A stretch of 27,177 nucleotides of DNA, from NCBI GenBank assembly GCA_900618425.1, contig UZAN01039777.1, forward strand, positions 5,200-32,376. Direction: 5' to 3'. The stretch comes from Echinostoma caproni. Lineage: Eukaryota > Platyhelminthes > Trematoda > Plagiorchiida > Echinostomatidae. Below, piece after piece: positions 10,215-19,225 of the stretch; within the stretch, counting starts at the first letter, position 1, and every line of letters starts with the position of its first letter. A program made the position numbers and the translations under genes. The notes under the pieces were generated by a model. That model had not been told where the DNA came from. It saw only the letters and a program-made list of their open reading frames with translations, and made no database searches.

Positions 10215-11569
10215 TCAATATAGCTTATTTAAATTACATTTCCTGTTTTCTTCGTAGATTTCTGTATGTAATTAGTCATATGTATGAGGTGTTGTATTAA
10301 CATACCTGTGAAACGCTAAAAATGAGCGTCACTACTACCTTTGGTTCGTGTGTTTTTACGTTATCAGTCTAGTCTGATTGATCCGATGGTCCGATTTAAT
10401 TAACTCACGGCTTTTTCATTTCTACCTCCCTTGCATCGCAATTCAAACCCTGGCATTTCGGTTTTTGAACACTAAAATGCAGATGAGTATACCTTAGTGA
10501 AACGCATAGAACGTTCTTTGTCAGTGTTCTCGTAAAAGCGTTATTTAGCCTTAATCTTACTAAAGATTAATCGGGAACGGGAATCTCTATCGATTAGAGC
10601 ATAACTAAACTGCATTCAGTGTCACCGCAGCTTACGATGATGTTCTTTTCGAGTAGGACTACTTAGTTTGTCATTCTATGTTTAACTGTCCTATTTTTCC
10701 GATCAATTTGGGACTGCTTGGTTGTAGTTTCCTGAAGTGTTATTTCATGGAGTTCAATGGTGGAAATATTATCAATTTCAGCAAGCGCGTTTAAACGCAC
10801 ATGGACTTTACGACTGTACAACAACCGCTCTGATCATTTCACATTTGATTATGCACAGTACTTACTGGGAGACACAATTAGGATGTCATCTGGCTACCAT
10901 GGCAGGCCTTCCCCAGAATCCGAACAGATTTCCGATTTACCCACAGTGCGGATTTTGAGTATGGGACATGAAGATCACTCTTTTTGTTATAGCTAGCGCA
11001 TGGATACACATGCATTGCGTAAATGTTGACTTCTTTTAGGCTCCAGCTAACTTACCACACTGGAAATCACATTTATCCTCTACGAACCATCAGATGGAAA
11101 ATCGAATCACGAGGCACGTTCTGAAGGAAAGAGGCAATGGATCGCCACATACGCACGCACACTCGCGGGTATACACTCAATGTCTTCGTTGTGACTGACC
11201 GAGAAAACGCACAACCATTGCTATCATTATTCCCGTAATTGCGACGGAGTTAGGGCGACCAATTTCGCTCCGAACCGGTTTTTCTTCTTCTATTGATCCT
11301 GCTTCATCACCTCTTGGTAAAAATAACTCTTACTTACACTGAGTGAAATTCACTCTAGCACACAAGACTCCCTTTTTATTTATGCTCAGCTTGAATAGAT
11401 TGTTCATGATTTCTAATACAGGTTCACTGGCGATTTTCAGACTTTAACCATTTGATATTCTGCTAATCAAGCGAGACAAGCAGCATGCCAAATAATTTAA
11501 CAATATTGGTAGAATTGTAACGATCCAAGAATGTGCGAAAGTGAAAACCTGATCTACATCGCTCTCCCG
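10215..11569. other. Non-coding stretch between two retroelement traces
   Basis: In the orientation of the Penelope-like fragment this is where its reverse transcriptase should be, but I found no readable motif. Overlapping plus-strand frames at 10737-10996 have no recognisable content. The lower part (11444-11569) may be the decayed C-terminal side of the Gypsy integrase trace. Confidence 0.35.
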
Positions 11570-11765
11570 GATTGACAGTAAAGCGCTCTCACAGCGAAGA
11601 TGGGTGGGCATATTAGGCTTTGAGCGATGATGTGAAAGCAATCGCTGAGTGTCGCTCGGCTGTAGTAGCGCTCACAATTGGGATCGTCAAGATCGATCGA
11701 TATACACCGCTAGCGGTAGCCGTTCGGGCAGGAAACAACAGCACTGGGCTAAAAATGGTCTCTAG
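11570..11765 (-). pseudogene. Degenerate Ty3/Gypsy-type integrase trace
   Basis: Short pieces of the integrase catalytic core lie in the correct order on the minus strand but in different frames. They are NGYR at 11724-11713, IDRS at 11701-11690, IPIVSATTAE at 11684-11655, and a segment MPTHLRC then ESALL at 11611-11576. The known family core runs P-S-N-G-Y-R, then a C-I-D-R-F-T-R block, then A-I-P-I with T-A-E-T, then V-P and D-R-G-x-Q-F-E-S. The spacing fits if a few small deletions are allowed, including loss of the D-R-G-x-Q-F piece with the second catalytic Asp. In-frame stops and frame changes show it is dead. The match is by eye and depends on choosing frames, so it needs a profile search. 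The local base composition is more GC-rich than the surroundings. Confidence 0.45.
11706..11717. repeat. Perfect 12-bp palindrome
   Basis: The sequence 'accgctagcggt' is its own reverse complement and sits inside the Gypsy-like trace. The phrase 'ctagcggtgt' recurs about 50 bases to the right. Confidence 0.9.
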
Positions 11766-14017
11766 CGGTGTTGAACAATGAAACTGCAATCTCAATCACA
11801 TTTCAATCATTGAGGTTTTCACTCGAATGATACAACTATTCAAAAAATGAGTGTTTTTGACATACTATTTTCGGTTTCCAAGGTTTTATTGTCTATTGCT
11901 AAAATCGAAATTGTAAAAATGCAATGGTTCAGGTCAAAGCGAGCAAGACATATTTGACCTTTTGCCACCATGAGCCAGTCACAAGCATAGGCATACTTGA
12001 ACAATCCATCAGAAACGGTTTCGCAACTCGTGGTGATTACAAATACTTGCTTCATACATTTGTATCAACGAATATAAACTTCCGTTGAATATGCTTTAAT
12101 ACCTGTTAGTTATCCACCGTGAGTTGTATTTAAAACGAGAAGAGGATGTTGATGGGATACTCCTACGAGGTTTAGTAACGAAATCAGATGGAATGTTTTT
12201 AGAATGAGCAGTATATGAATGACTAGACGAAATTTCCCAGAGGTGGTTCTCATCACTCGTCAGGTGTGTGTAAAAGGTAATCTTCTGTCCGGTCATTTTA
12301 ATACTTGAACTCTCGATTAGAATTATACAATGCAAATTTCACTTGAGACGAACATGTGTCGAAAAACCCTTGCGGTGATTCTGTATCAGGTGTTGTGGGT
12401 CAGATGTGTTCAGCCTCAGCCAACTCGAAGCTAGGAATGTGTAATCTCATGGAACAGAGTGCATTGACAACTTCTGATTAAGTATACGTGATATCATCAC
12501 GTTTACCAGATCATATGTCATACTCTTCTGGATCGTATCACCTTTTCGCTTTTTTTACCACGTTTGTAGCACGCAAAAGTCCTCCGTTTCTCTGATCTGC
12601 CTTTAATCCCAACTGCACGCATTCACGTATTATGAAACAGCAGTCGACCACATTGACTGAATGGAGGTTATTGGTTATTCTCGTTGCTTAAGTTTGTCGT
12701 TACGACCAATGTGGTTTGCTTTCCCTGTACTTCGTGACCGGTTCAACTCGTGATTTCTAGTTTCATTTGGCCATATCTATTCTGGTCTGAACCCCGATTC
12801 CCACAATTTGAAACAAACTTTATCAATTATCAGTTCAATGGTACCTGGCTACAATAGACCTGTTAAAATCATGTTCTATGTAAGTGGAATAAGTTTTTGG
12901 TGTTCCTTTCGCGTCAATAAACATCCGTTCGACTCATTTTGAAAGAGGCATGTGCCAGGTAACATGTGTCACTTTATTGCGATAATAGTATGAATTATCT
13001 ACCTGAGTGGAATGCTCGATTAGCTGCACGTTGCAGTCAAAAATCTTCTTTTGATTAGAAAATGATTTGATAAGCGGTATTGATAAGTTATTAAAAGTCC
13101 ACTACTAACCTTCCAAAATTTTCAAAACTCCTTCTAAAAATGGGTAAACATTACAGAGTTCATGTATGCAAAAAAAAATGAGTATTGTATCCTATATTCT
13201 TTGCTATTTCCGGTAAGAATAATTATCTGGTCTATCGTCTACCTTGCATATGGTCGTTCGAAAATTTTTTAAATAATATTATGTATAAAAGAAATACATA
13301 TACATAGCATACAATTGAATAAATTCAACAGTAACAATTAACGAAGAGTATATCTGTACTTCACCGGACGTCATAGAAAAAAATATCTTGGATCCCCAGA
13401 TGAACGTGATCAGCTACGTCTGAACAAGAGTGATAAACGTCATCGAAACTATCCAGAAAAACTGCTTCTGTATTTTTAATGCGATTTTTCGTTCGTGCAA
13501 CCTCGCTTGATATTTTCAGATAACTGGTATTTTCCTCATATGGATTCAAATGTGGATATCACATACATTGTATCCCCTTGAATCCACAAACTAACTGCGT
13601 TTCAATCTATCAAAACATAATTTTGTTGTGGCGGATTCATCTATGTTGTTCCGTTTTTTTCCACGCGTCGGCATTGCATTATATCTTGCGTTTCTCTGTC
13701 GGCTGTCGAGCCGCGAAGCTTCCGGTGATCAATGAGCAACTGTAACCCCTGAAGCCACTCGACCGATGCATGAACCATTTCTGGTAAGCCATTTATGATC
13801 ACTTAGAAACGGTACACGTATGTGTGAAACTATGTCCTATTACACCAAAATTCCTTAAACGCGGTTTCAATATGACTTAGACGGACGGTCATTTGGTGCG
13901 ATCACTTAAGTTTATCTGTTTATAACTCACTTCCCTTTGTTGAAAAAGTGGAGTGATCTATGCACTGGAAATCGGTCCAGTTTTCTTTTGGAAAAACATG
14001 CCCCATTGCTAAGTTAA
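11766..14017. other. Non-coding stretch, no supported gene
   Basis: Upstream domains of the Gypsy element would be expected here on the minus strand, but none is readable. Nothing else was recognised apart from short inverted words (12647-12655 with 12707-12715). Confidence 0.35.
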
Positions 14018-14065
14018 GGATTCAAACCACAGCCAAGTAGCCTATCTGCAGTTTATCTATAACCG
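14018..14065 (-). repeat. tRNA-like A/B-box segment
   Basis: On the minus strand 'ggtttgaatcc' (14028-14018) differs from the B-box consensus GGTTCGAATCC by one base. 'tagataaactgcag' (14059-14046) lies at A-box distance upstream and resembles the corresponding phrase at 8830-8850. No acceptor stem is evident. Likely a SINE head or tRNA relic. Confidence 0.4.
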
Positions 14066-15117
14066 AAAAGCGTCCGACAACGCACGATCCGACTAACCGG
14101 CGAACAGTGAGACAGGTGGACAGCGTGACCACCACCAAGCTAGTTATTGCGTGGTGAGAAAACCACAAAATTACCTTAAGTNNNATGTTACGTTTTTACA
14201 GTTCAGCCTGGTCAGTGACTTTTTCGCCGATTGCGCCCTTGGGAAAAGAGTTTCTTTCCTCATCTCTATAACACGTTGAGTTATGAAATCCGATATAGAT
14301 AAGAGGACTGAATGAAATACATCTTCCTCTTAAGCGTCAGCAACTGAACAAGCTTTCATTTTGCTAATTTCTTTCTATCTCCCTCTCGTTCACTCTTACG
14401 TTTTTAATTTGATTCAATCTTTCACTATAAACATGCCACAAGGTCCTTTGGCTGGCAACTTCCCATCGCATACCAGGCTACGGTTAGACTATAACAGTAG
14501 GAGTGAATTATGGTCATCATCCATTATCTTTCTTCATCAGAGGAAAACCTTTAAAACAGAATATCAATATGAATAAAGTGTCAGTGTAGGCTTTTGAACA
14601 ATGTATTGCCCTTGTTGTTGTTGTCGACAAAATGTGGCGTATAAAGCTTGTTTTCGACTGGAAAGGGGAAGGCTAAAATTGCGTACCAAGCACCTAGCAA
14701 GGTTTGCTGTTAAAAGATTGAGGTGTTATGCTCTGCTAAATCTTTGTCCCCAACCGTTTTCCACATTCTGTTCATTCACGGCCCGGTATGCTGTCCTCAG
14801 CTTTGGGCTATCATTTCTTTTGACATGCTTCCCAAAAGTAATAAGTTTTATGTATAGAACTTGAAGATCACGGTTTACAGGGGACAGTTTGTTACAGTTG
14901 TATAACTATTCATACTGACAGAGGCGTATTCTAGGGGCGTTTTGGCAGTAGTGAGCAAAAGCTGATCTCTGACATAAAATAGGCTTCAACGGTTCATTCA
15001 ACAAACAGATATGTTTTGAATTAGTCGTGGTTTTGTCCATGAATATCAGGCCGTCTGCTAGAAAAAAATTCCTTATGGAATCCTCATTCCTTTTCCATTC
15101 AAAGAAACTCATCTCAT
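14066..15117. other. Non-coding stretch with a three-base assembly gap
   Basis: Positions 14182-14184 are NNN. A fair 3' splice site 'gtttttacag' ends near 14201 and opens a frame of about 25 codons, too short to support. Frames at 14361-14864 on plus have no recognisable content. Confidence 0.35.
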
Positions 15118-15175
15118 CTTCATGTGAGTAATGGAGGATTTGATTCAATGTCAAAGAGGGTTTCGTCATGTATAT
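15118..15175 (+). repeat. Direct repeat, left copy
   Basis: About 58 bases beginning 'cttcatgtgagtaatggagg' match 15475-15532 at roughly three quarters identity, with an offset of 357 bases. The two copies bracket the hammerhead SINE at 15211-15346. Confidence 0.8.
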
Positions 15176-15210
15176 ATATAGCAAATGAGGCATGAACTAA
15201 AAATCTATGA

Positions 15211-15346
15211 GGAACTGGCCAGCTGTTCCGACCTGGTTGGGTCTAATCAGCAGTGCGAGTCCATCTACCCAAGTGGGGATCGAACCAGGGACCTCATAGG
15301 CAGAACGCAAGCATGCTAAACACTCTGCCTGCGGGCAGTTCATGAG
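15211..15346 (-). repeat. Hammerhead SINE with tRNA-like head, copy 4
   Basis: This is the most complete copy. On the minus strand an A-box-like 'ggcagagtgtttagc' (15329-15315) is followed by a perfect B box 'ggttcgatccc' (15286-15276), then about 19 bases, then the hammerhead region (15256-15212). A tRNA-like Pol III promoter followed by a hammerhead is the known layout of the schistosome Sm-alpha SINE/satellite. The head-proximal start is near 15346; the 3' part beyond 15211 does not match the other copies, so it appears 3'-truncated or diverged. Confidence 0.75.
15212..15256 (-). ncRNA. Hammerhead ribozyme relic, inactive
   Basis: Stem I GCACTG (15256-15251) with CAGTTC (15217-15212) keeps most pairs. 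Stem II is a perfect 4-bp GACC/GGTC around a six-base loop. Stem III CAGCTG is kept. The core is broken: CTGATTA in place of CTGANGA (G8 to U), GGAA in place of GAAA (A13 to G), and U16.1 replaced by G. Loss of G8 alone should abolish cleavage because it is the general acid. The stem II pairs differ from copy 1 (GTCC/TGAC), so the two copies have diverged independently. Confidence 0.75.
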
Positions 15347-15430
15347 ACTGTTTTCATCTTCTGTCTACACAGTATAGCATAACCCATCTTTGCGAGCCTG
15401 GTGCGGACCACGGACTTTGCCCATTTCAGC

Positions 15431-15460
15431 ACCAGCCTTCGGGATTATGACCCGGCTGGT
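15431..15460. repeat. Hairpin with bulge
   Basis: accagc (15431-15436) pairs with gctggt (15455-15460). After a 3-base bulge, cggg (15440-15443) pairs with cccg (15451-15454), closing a 7-base loop 'attatga'. Ten pairs of mostly G-C make this one of the stronger small hairpins in the window. It lies between the SINE and the right direct repeat. Function unknown. Confidence 0.7.
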
Positions 15461-15474
15461 AACATTACCACTTG

Positions 15475-15532
15475 CTTCATGTGAATAATGGAGGATATGA
15501 TTCAATTTCGATGGGGAATTCGTCGCGCATAT
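15475..15532 (+). repeat. Direct repeat, right copy
   Basis: The partner of 15118-15175, reading 'cttcatgtgaataatggagg' at its start. It diverges after about 58 bases. Confidence 0.8.
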
Positions 15533-15629
15533 TTGTGGTTGCTGGACCAGCGCAATTGTATTTGTAATAAGCTACTAAAATTCGTCAAAACCTGGATGAA
15601 GGAAGTTCATTATAGTACGGGTTGTTTTT

Positions 15630-15845
15630 GGAGGATATAAATAAAAGACTGGTTGGTACAAAGTTCGTCCGACAGTTCGACTTATTAATCAAAGAATCAG
15701 CAGATAGTGCGGCTGAAATAAAAATAAACAATTTTACTTTCCTAACTGAAGATTTGCTTGAATATAAATTTCCTCTGTCAGTGTAACGACGGTCTCTGCT
15801 CTATGTGGGCAAGTTGAATCTCGTGTATCTTACTTGGTGCAATGC
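15630..15845 (+). repeat. Possible LTR-like promoter/polyA segment
   Basis: A TATA box 'tataaata' (15636-15643) is followed only about 75-80 bases later by two abutting AATAAA signals (15717-15722 and 15723-15728). A promoter this close to a polyadenylation signal is typical of the U3-R part of an LTR. A 'tggtgc' at about 15835 could be a primer-binding-site start, but no TG...CA ends, terminal duplication or internal coding region were found. This is a weak call. Confidence 0.2.
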
Positions 15846-16375
15846 TCACAATCAATAAAAGCCATCAATGTTTTTAATTATTAAAGTCAGTTTAGATCTA
15901 GATATGATGGTATCTACTTACCATCTTCTGGGGTCACTATTAAAGGAAAAATCGGTCGGGAGTTTGGGAAACAGGGTTATTGCCCACAAAACATGAGCAT
16001 CTCAGAAATGGTATCTGTTCCATTGTGTCTCATGCATCATAATGATAACAATAAAAACAGTTACATTCCAACAAGAATTAGGATAACGTTTTGCATACGC
16101 ATTTCCCGGGCAAAAGTTCAGATTGATACATCTGGTAGACCTATTACAATCAATAAATGGTCAAATTAACCCACAGCAAAAGATGACTTTGTCATTAATG
16201 AGTATGTACAAAACACGTTTCAGATTCTTTGTGATTCACAAAACTGCTATTTTCTTCAGCAATGATTTTCCTCCACGGTGTGCCTCCAACAGGACAAAAA
16301 ACTTGTTCGTTCGTAATTAATTACCAACCTTTATCGATTTGAAATGCGTGGCACTGTATATATTTCAATTTTCAG

Positions 16376-16462
16376 CCTCAAATCAATAGCATATTGGATC
16401 TTGTGCTTGTTTTAAAACCAGGGAATCATACAACCAACATTTCTACTTCTATCATTTCCTAA
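16376..16462 (+). pseudogene. Possible non-LTR retrotransposon endonuclease trace
   Basis: A 28-codon frame following 'caattttcag' reads INSILDLVLVLKPG and then TNISTSIIS before TAA. A S-x-L-D-L-V-(L/I)-T/V stretch followed by a V-x-N-I-S segment is characteristic of the region just before the SDH motif in the apurinic-type endonuclease of CR1/RTE-like elements. SDH itself is not found at the right distance and no reverse transcriptase is readable downstream. It could be coincidence. Confidence 0.28.
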
Positions 16463-16645
16463 GTCTGAATTCATTTCTTTCTGGAAAGCCTGTGGCCGAA
16501 TCTTTTTCCGTCCCCAGCTAAACTCACCTTCTTCGCACGCAGTTTGCTGATTCACTTATCTTTGTATTCATGTTGATTATTTCCGTTTCTCACCTCTTTA
16601 AGATGTACCTCGTACGGGTTCGACCTCGTGAGTCTGTTTATTCAG

Positions 16646-17005
16646 ATGTTTGCTCCCTCTCACCTTCCACCGTTCCGTAGGCCACCTTCTTTCCACCCTC
16701 ATTTTATTACTTGCAATCCATCACGCCTCTGCCAGTTCACCAATCGGTATACAAAATCCCGCTCGTTGTCCCCGGACCTTGCATCAATTGCTCATTCAAA
16801 TGTCAACCATCAGACCCCTGATGCTCGCACTTTTACCACCCAATTGATCCTGGCCAGTGACCTCAATTGCCTACTAAGTGATCACCTTTTTCAGCTCGAC
16901 CTCTTTCGAGAACTGTGTTTGGCACAGCAGAACGCTGATTTCATTTGGCTTATTACTGTAATTGTAAATCCAAACTTCTTTAATGGAAGACGCATTACCA
17001 TTTGA
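16646..17005 (+). CDS. Unassigned open frame
   Basis: A 119-codon ATG frame lies in a pyrimidine- and GC-richer patch. It is Pro/Ser/His-rich near the start and leucine-rich further on. The frames at 16650-16847 on plus and 16891-17145 on minus overlap it, so openness is partly a composition effect. I do not recognise a family, and the length is near what chance gives. It lies about 180 bases after the possible non-LTR endonuclease trace and could belong to the same dead element. Confidence 0.15.
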   Translation: MFAPSHLPPFRRPPSFHPHFITCNPSRLCQFTNRYTKSRSLSPDLASIAHSNVNHQTPDARTFTTQLILASDLNCLLSDHLFQLDLFRELCLAQQNADFIWLITVIVNPNFFNGRRITI

Positions 17006-17565
17006 TTGTGTAGTGACAGGGCAGATAAATCCACATTCCAGCCCACCCCAAGTTGCTTCACGATTTGAAGTTTTTTTCCTCCTATTTCAATCGCATGTTT
17101 TCCCTGATAGAACAACATTTCGAGAGGTCGGAATTGAATCATCATTCGATCCTGTGGTCAGATTTCCTGTCTAAAACCCCTACCAGTAGGGCCTACTGAA
17201 TGGGTTTCATGTTCGTAATATTAATGCCCATATTGTCGACGGTAATGAGCGATTAAAGCATTCCTGAAATGCAACTTTCAAAGACAGTCAGTGCTTTACT
17301 TCGGTGTGCCATAAGTACAGTGCATCATCAGTGTACCAGGTGTTTAATGAGCTTTAAATGCAGGTTGAAGAACGGGGAAGTTGCTCTGATGATGTTGCCT
17401 AGCCTGGCTACCAAACGTCGGCGAACAATTGTTCCAGCTCACAGAATACACCAACACCAACATCCGCATCCCGAGCTACAATCATTCCACATCATTTCAA
17501 ACAAACCACCCTTCCTAAATCATTAGCTTGCAACAAGCATATAACCGAGGTGCAAATGGAATAAT
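17006..17565. other. Non-coding stretch, no supported gene
   Basis: Only short open frames are present. A CA-rich run ('caccaacaccaac' type) occurs near 17450. Nothing was recognised. Confidence 0.35.
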
Positions 17566-17655
17566 AGTAACTATTTCGACTAGGTCAGTCATGATTGCAG
17601 TGCCAACCAACTGGAGGTCGACCTCGAGACCTCAAAGATCGAAATAGTCACTTGA
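17566..17655. repeat. Nested inverted repeat around a 12-bp palindrome
   Basis: The arms 'agtaactatttcga' (17566-17579) and, reversed, 'agtgactatttcga' (17651-17638) differ by one base. They enclose about 58 bases containing the perfect palindrome 'gaggtcgacctc' (17614-17625) and a further 'gagacctc' copy. It may be a miniature inverted-repeat element or a repeat terminus; no target duplication was identified. Confidence 0.65.
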
Positions 17656-18227
17656 TTATAGGACAACTGTTCGTGGGTTCTGTAGACGATTTACCGTAAT
17701 CCAACCGTGCAAACTTCTGCGAACATCATACCACGCTCAGATTATATCCAATCTACAGAATGATGACTGACTACTGTTACATTCTTTTTCGTTTTGGTGC
17801 ATTTCCAAATGACAGTTTAGCATAGTGTTCCCCATACAGGAGGAAGCTGCTTGAACACTTCGAGCGTCGAAAGAACATTTTTCCCCTCGATTACGTAAGA
17901 GAATAAGCATGAAACTCGGCAGTTGATTTACGAGGAACATAAATTGGACAGTGAGATAATGCCCGATTTATGTCTATGAAAGATTCCCTGGTTCCTTTCA
18001 CTTTCTGCGCACTGCAGTAAGGAAGCTCGTCTTTCCTGGCATCTTATGGTCAACGGTTCAGAATGCAACGATTTGAAAACAAATAACAGTACATTTGGGA
18101 ATCTAATAAGAGGTTTTAAAAACGTTTATGCACATTTCGTATGATCATTTCACCAAATGAAAGATCATCACAAACTCCTTCACCATGCCATTATTCAAAT
18201 GGGAAACATTCGTGATTTTAAAAATAC
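17656..18227. other. Non-coding stretch, no supported gene
   Basis: I see no repeat or gene that I can name. Confidence 0.35.
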
Positions 18228-18731
18228 ATGATGGTGCAATGGAATCTCTTCTTGAAGCATTTATTTGCATACATGCACATAACTGTGCATACGAAACATT
18301 TTTTTCTCATGCTATACACGAAGACTTTATCATCTATTGGGGACTTGAAACAGTTCTTTTCAGATATTGACACCGGAAATTTAGTTTTTAATTCTGTAAC
18401 AAGCATTTCAAACGAATTGAAGGATAATTTTCACTGGACATCTCACATTGCCCTGATACAATCAAATACTTTTACTTTAAAATGCACCGCATGCTTATCT
18501 ACACTGTCTGTGACTTTGGTATGTCTACGCTGGACAATTTTTATGTCACATGAATATCCATCCACTGTTTACCTCCCTACCTTGTTCTATCTTGGTGTCA
18601 TGCTATTCCATGGTCATCTAATTTCAGTGTATCATCACCGTACACATAGCCACCTCTTTTTCGCCTATTATTCCATCCTGTTCTGGTTAAACCATAAGTC
18701 AGAATCAGTAGCGCTCGCCTCCCGACACTGA
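18228..18731 (+). CDS. Longest ORF of the window with an embedded exon candidate
   Basis: This 167-codon frame is longer than I would usually expect by chance (about 0.05 expected from base composition, a rough estimate). Inside it a strong acceptor 'cagttcttttcag' ends at 18363 and a good donor 'gtatgt' begins at 18519. They delimit a 155-nt exon, 18364-18518, in the same frame. Its product contains 'GNLVFNSVTSISNELKDNF' and four later Cys/Thr/Ser-rich residues blocks. The flanking parts of the frame are His- and Phe-rich and could be intronic. The family is not recognised. Further plus-strand open frames follow at 18821-19224. It could be a real small gene, or chance in an AT-rich area. Confidence 0.33.
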   Translation: MMVQWNLFLKHLFAYMHITVHTKHFFLMLYTKTLSSIGDLKQFFSDIDTGNLVFNSVTSISNELKDNFHWTSHIALIQSNTFTLKCTACLSTLSVTLVCLRWTIFMSHEYPSTVYLPTLFYLGVMLFHGHLISVYHHRTHSHLFFAYYSILFWLNHKSESVALASRH

Positions 18732-18820
18732 GTTTCTGTGATTAGTAATACTTAACTCATAAATACCCTTATCATTATACCTTCTTCACATTCTTGTTGG
18801 TGACCGTTGAATGAATATGA

Positions 18821-19224
18821 CTGCTTGATGTTGTAGATCTCGTTTTTGCATACTTGGAACCGGAATATCTCCTAGTAACGCATATTGCTTATATCTTATT
18901 CATATCTATAGTAAACGTAGATTACAGACTTCTCCTTATCTGGAATCAGAATTTGGTTCAGATTTGCACGCCAATGGTCAATGGACATCGGTCCTGTACA
19001 GTTGCATTTGTTGACACTTCTTGTCAGAAATACATTCCCATAGGGTTATAAAAGGGCGAGAATCTTGCACAATACTGGCAGTAGAATCACTTATCAATTA
19101 CAGGCTGATACAAAAACTATTTACACTCCTCATTTGGTTTTCTTATCTTTCTTTGATATGTTGTACATTTTTGATCGATGCATTTCATCTTAGGAGTCAT
19201 GTTTCCGCTATGTTCTCAAAATAA
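18821..19224 (+). CDS. Possible continuation exons and polyA signal
   Basis: A stop-to-stop frame of 76 codons (18821-19051) holds a hydrophobic stretch 'YLLVTHIAYILFISIV' that could be a membrane segment, then 'NVDYRLLLIWNQNLVQ'. It overlaps a 67-codon frame (19021-19224) whose stop lies in AATAAA (19220-19225), a possible polyadenylation signal. With the 18364-18518 exon candidate these suggest a plus-strand transcription unit ending near 19.25 kb. No start exon, conserved domain or clear splice junction between these frames was found, so this is a hypothesis. Confidence 0.2.
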
Positions 19225-19225
19225 A

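Noticed and set aside
12225..12265. Minus-strand CTGACGAG that looks like a hammerhead core
   Set aside because: No correctly spaced GAAA, stem III or stem I partner follows it.
12647..12715. 9-bp inverted words accacattg/caatgtggt
   Set aside because: The spacer is 51 bases and such short pairs are common by chance.
15880..15945. Minus-strand GATG|GTAAGT donor with an upstream 'tttaatag' acceptor, a possible 15-nt micro-exon
   Set aside because: Trematode micro-exons exist, but a single 15-nt candidate without transcripts cannot be supported.
16528..16571. Minus-strand ATG followed by a consensus AAG|GTGAGT donor, a possible tiny first exon
   Set aside because: Only 14 codons and no identifiable downstream exon; such matches are expected by chance in 27 kb.
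18700..18760. Phrase 'agcgctcgcctcccgacac' resembling a tRNA D/anticodon arm
   Set aside because: No B box or closing stem follows at the right distance.
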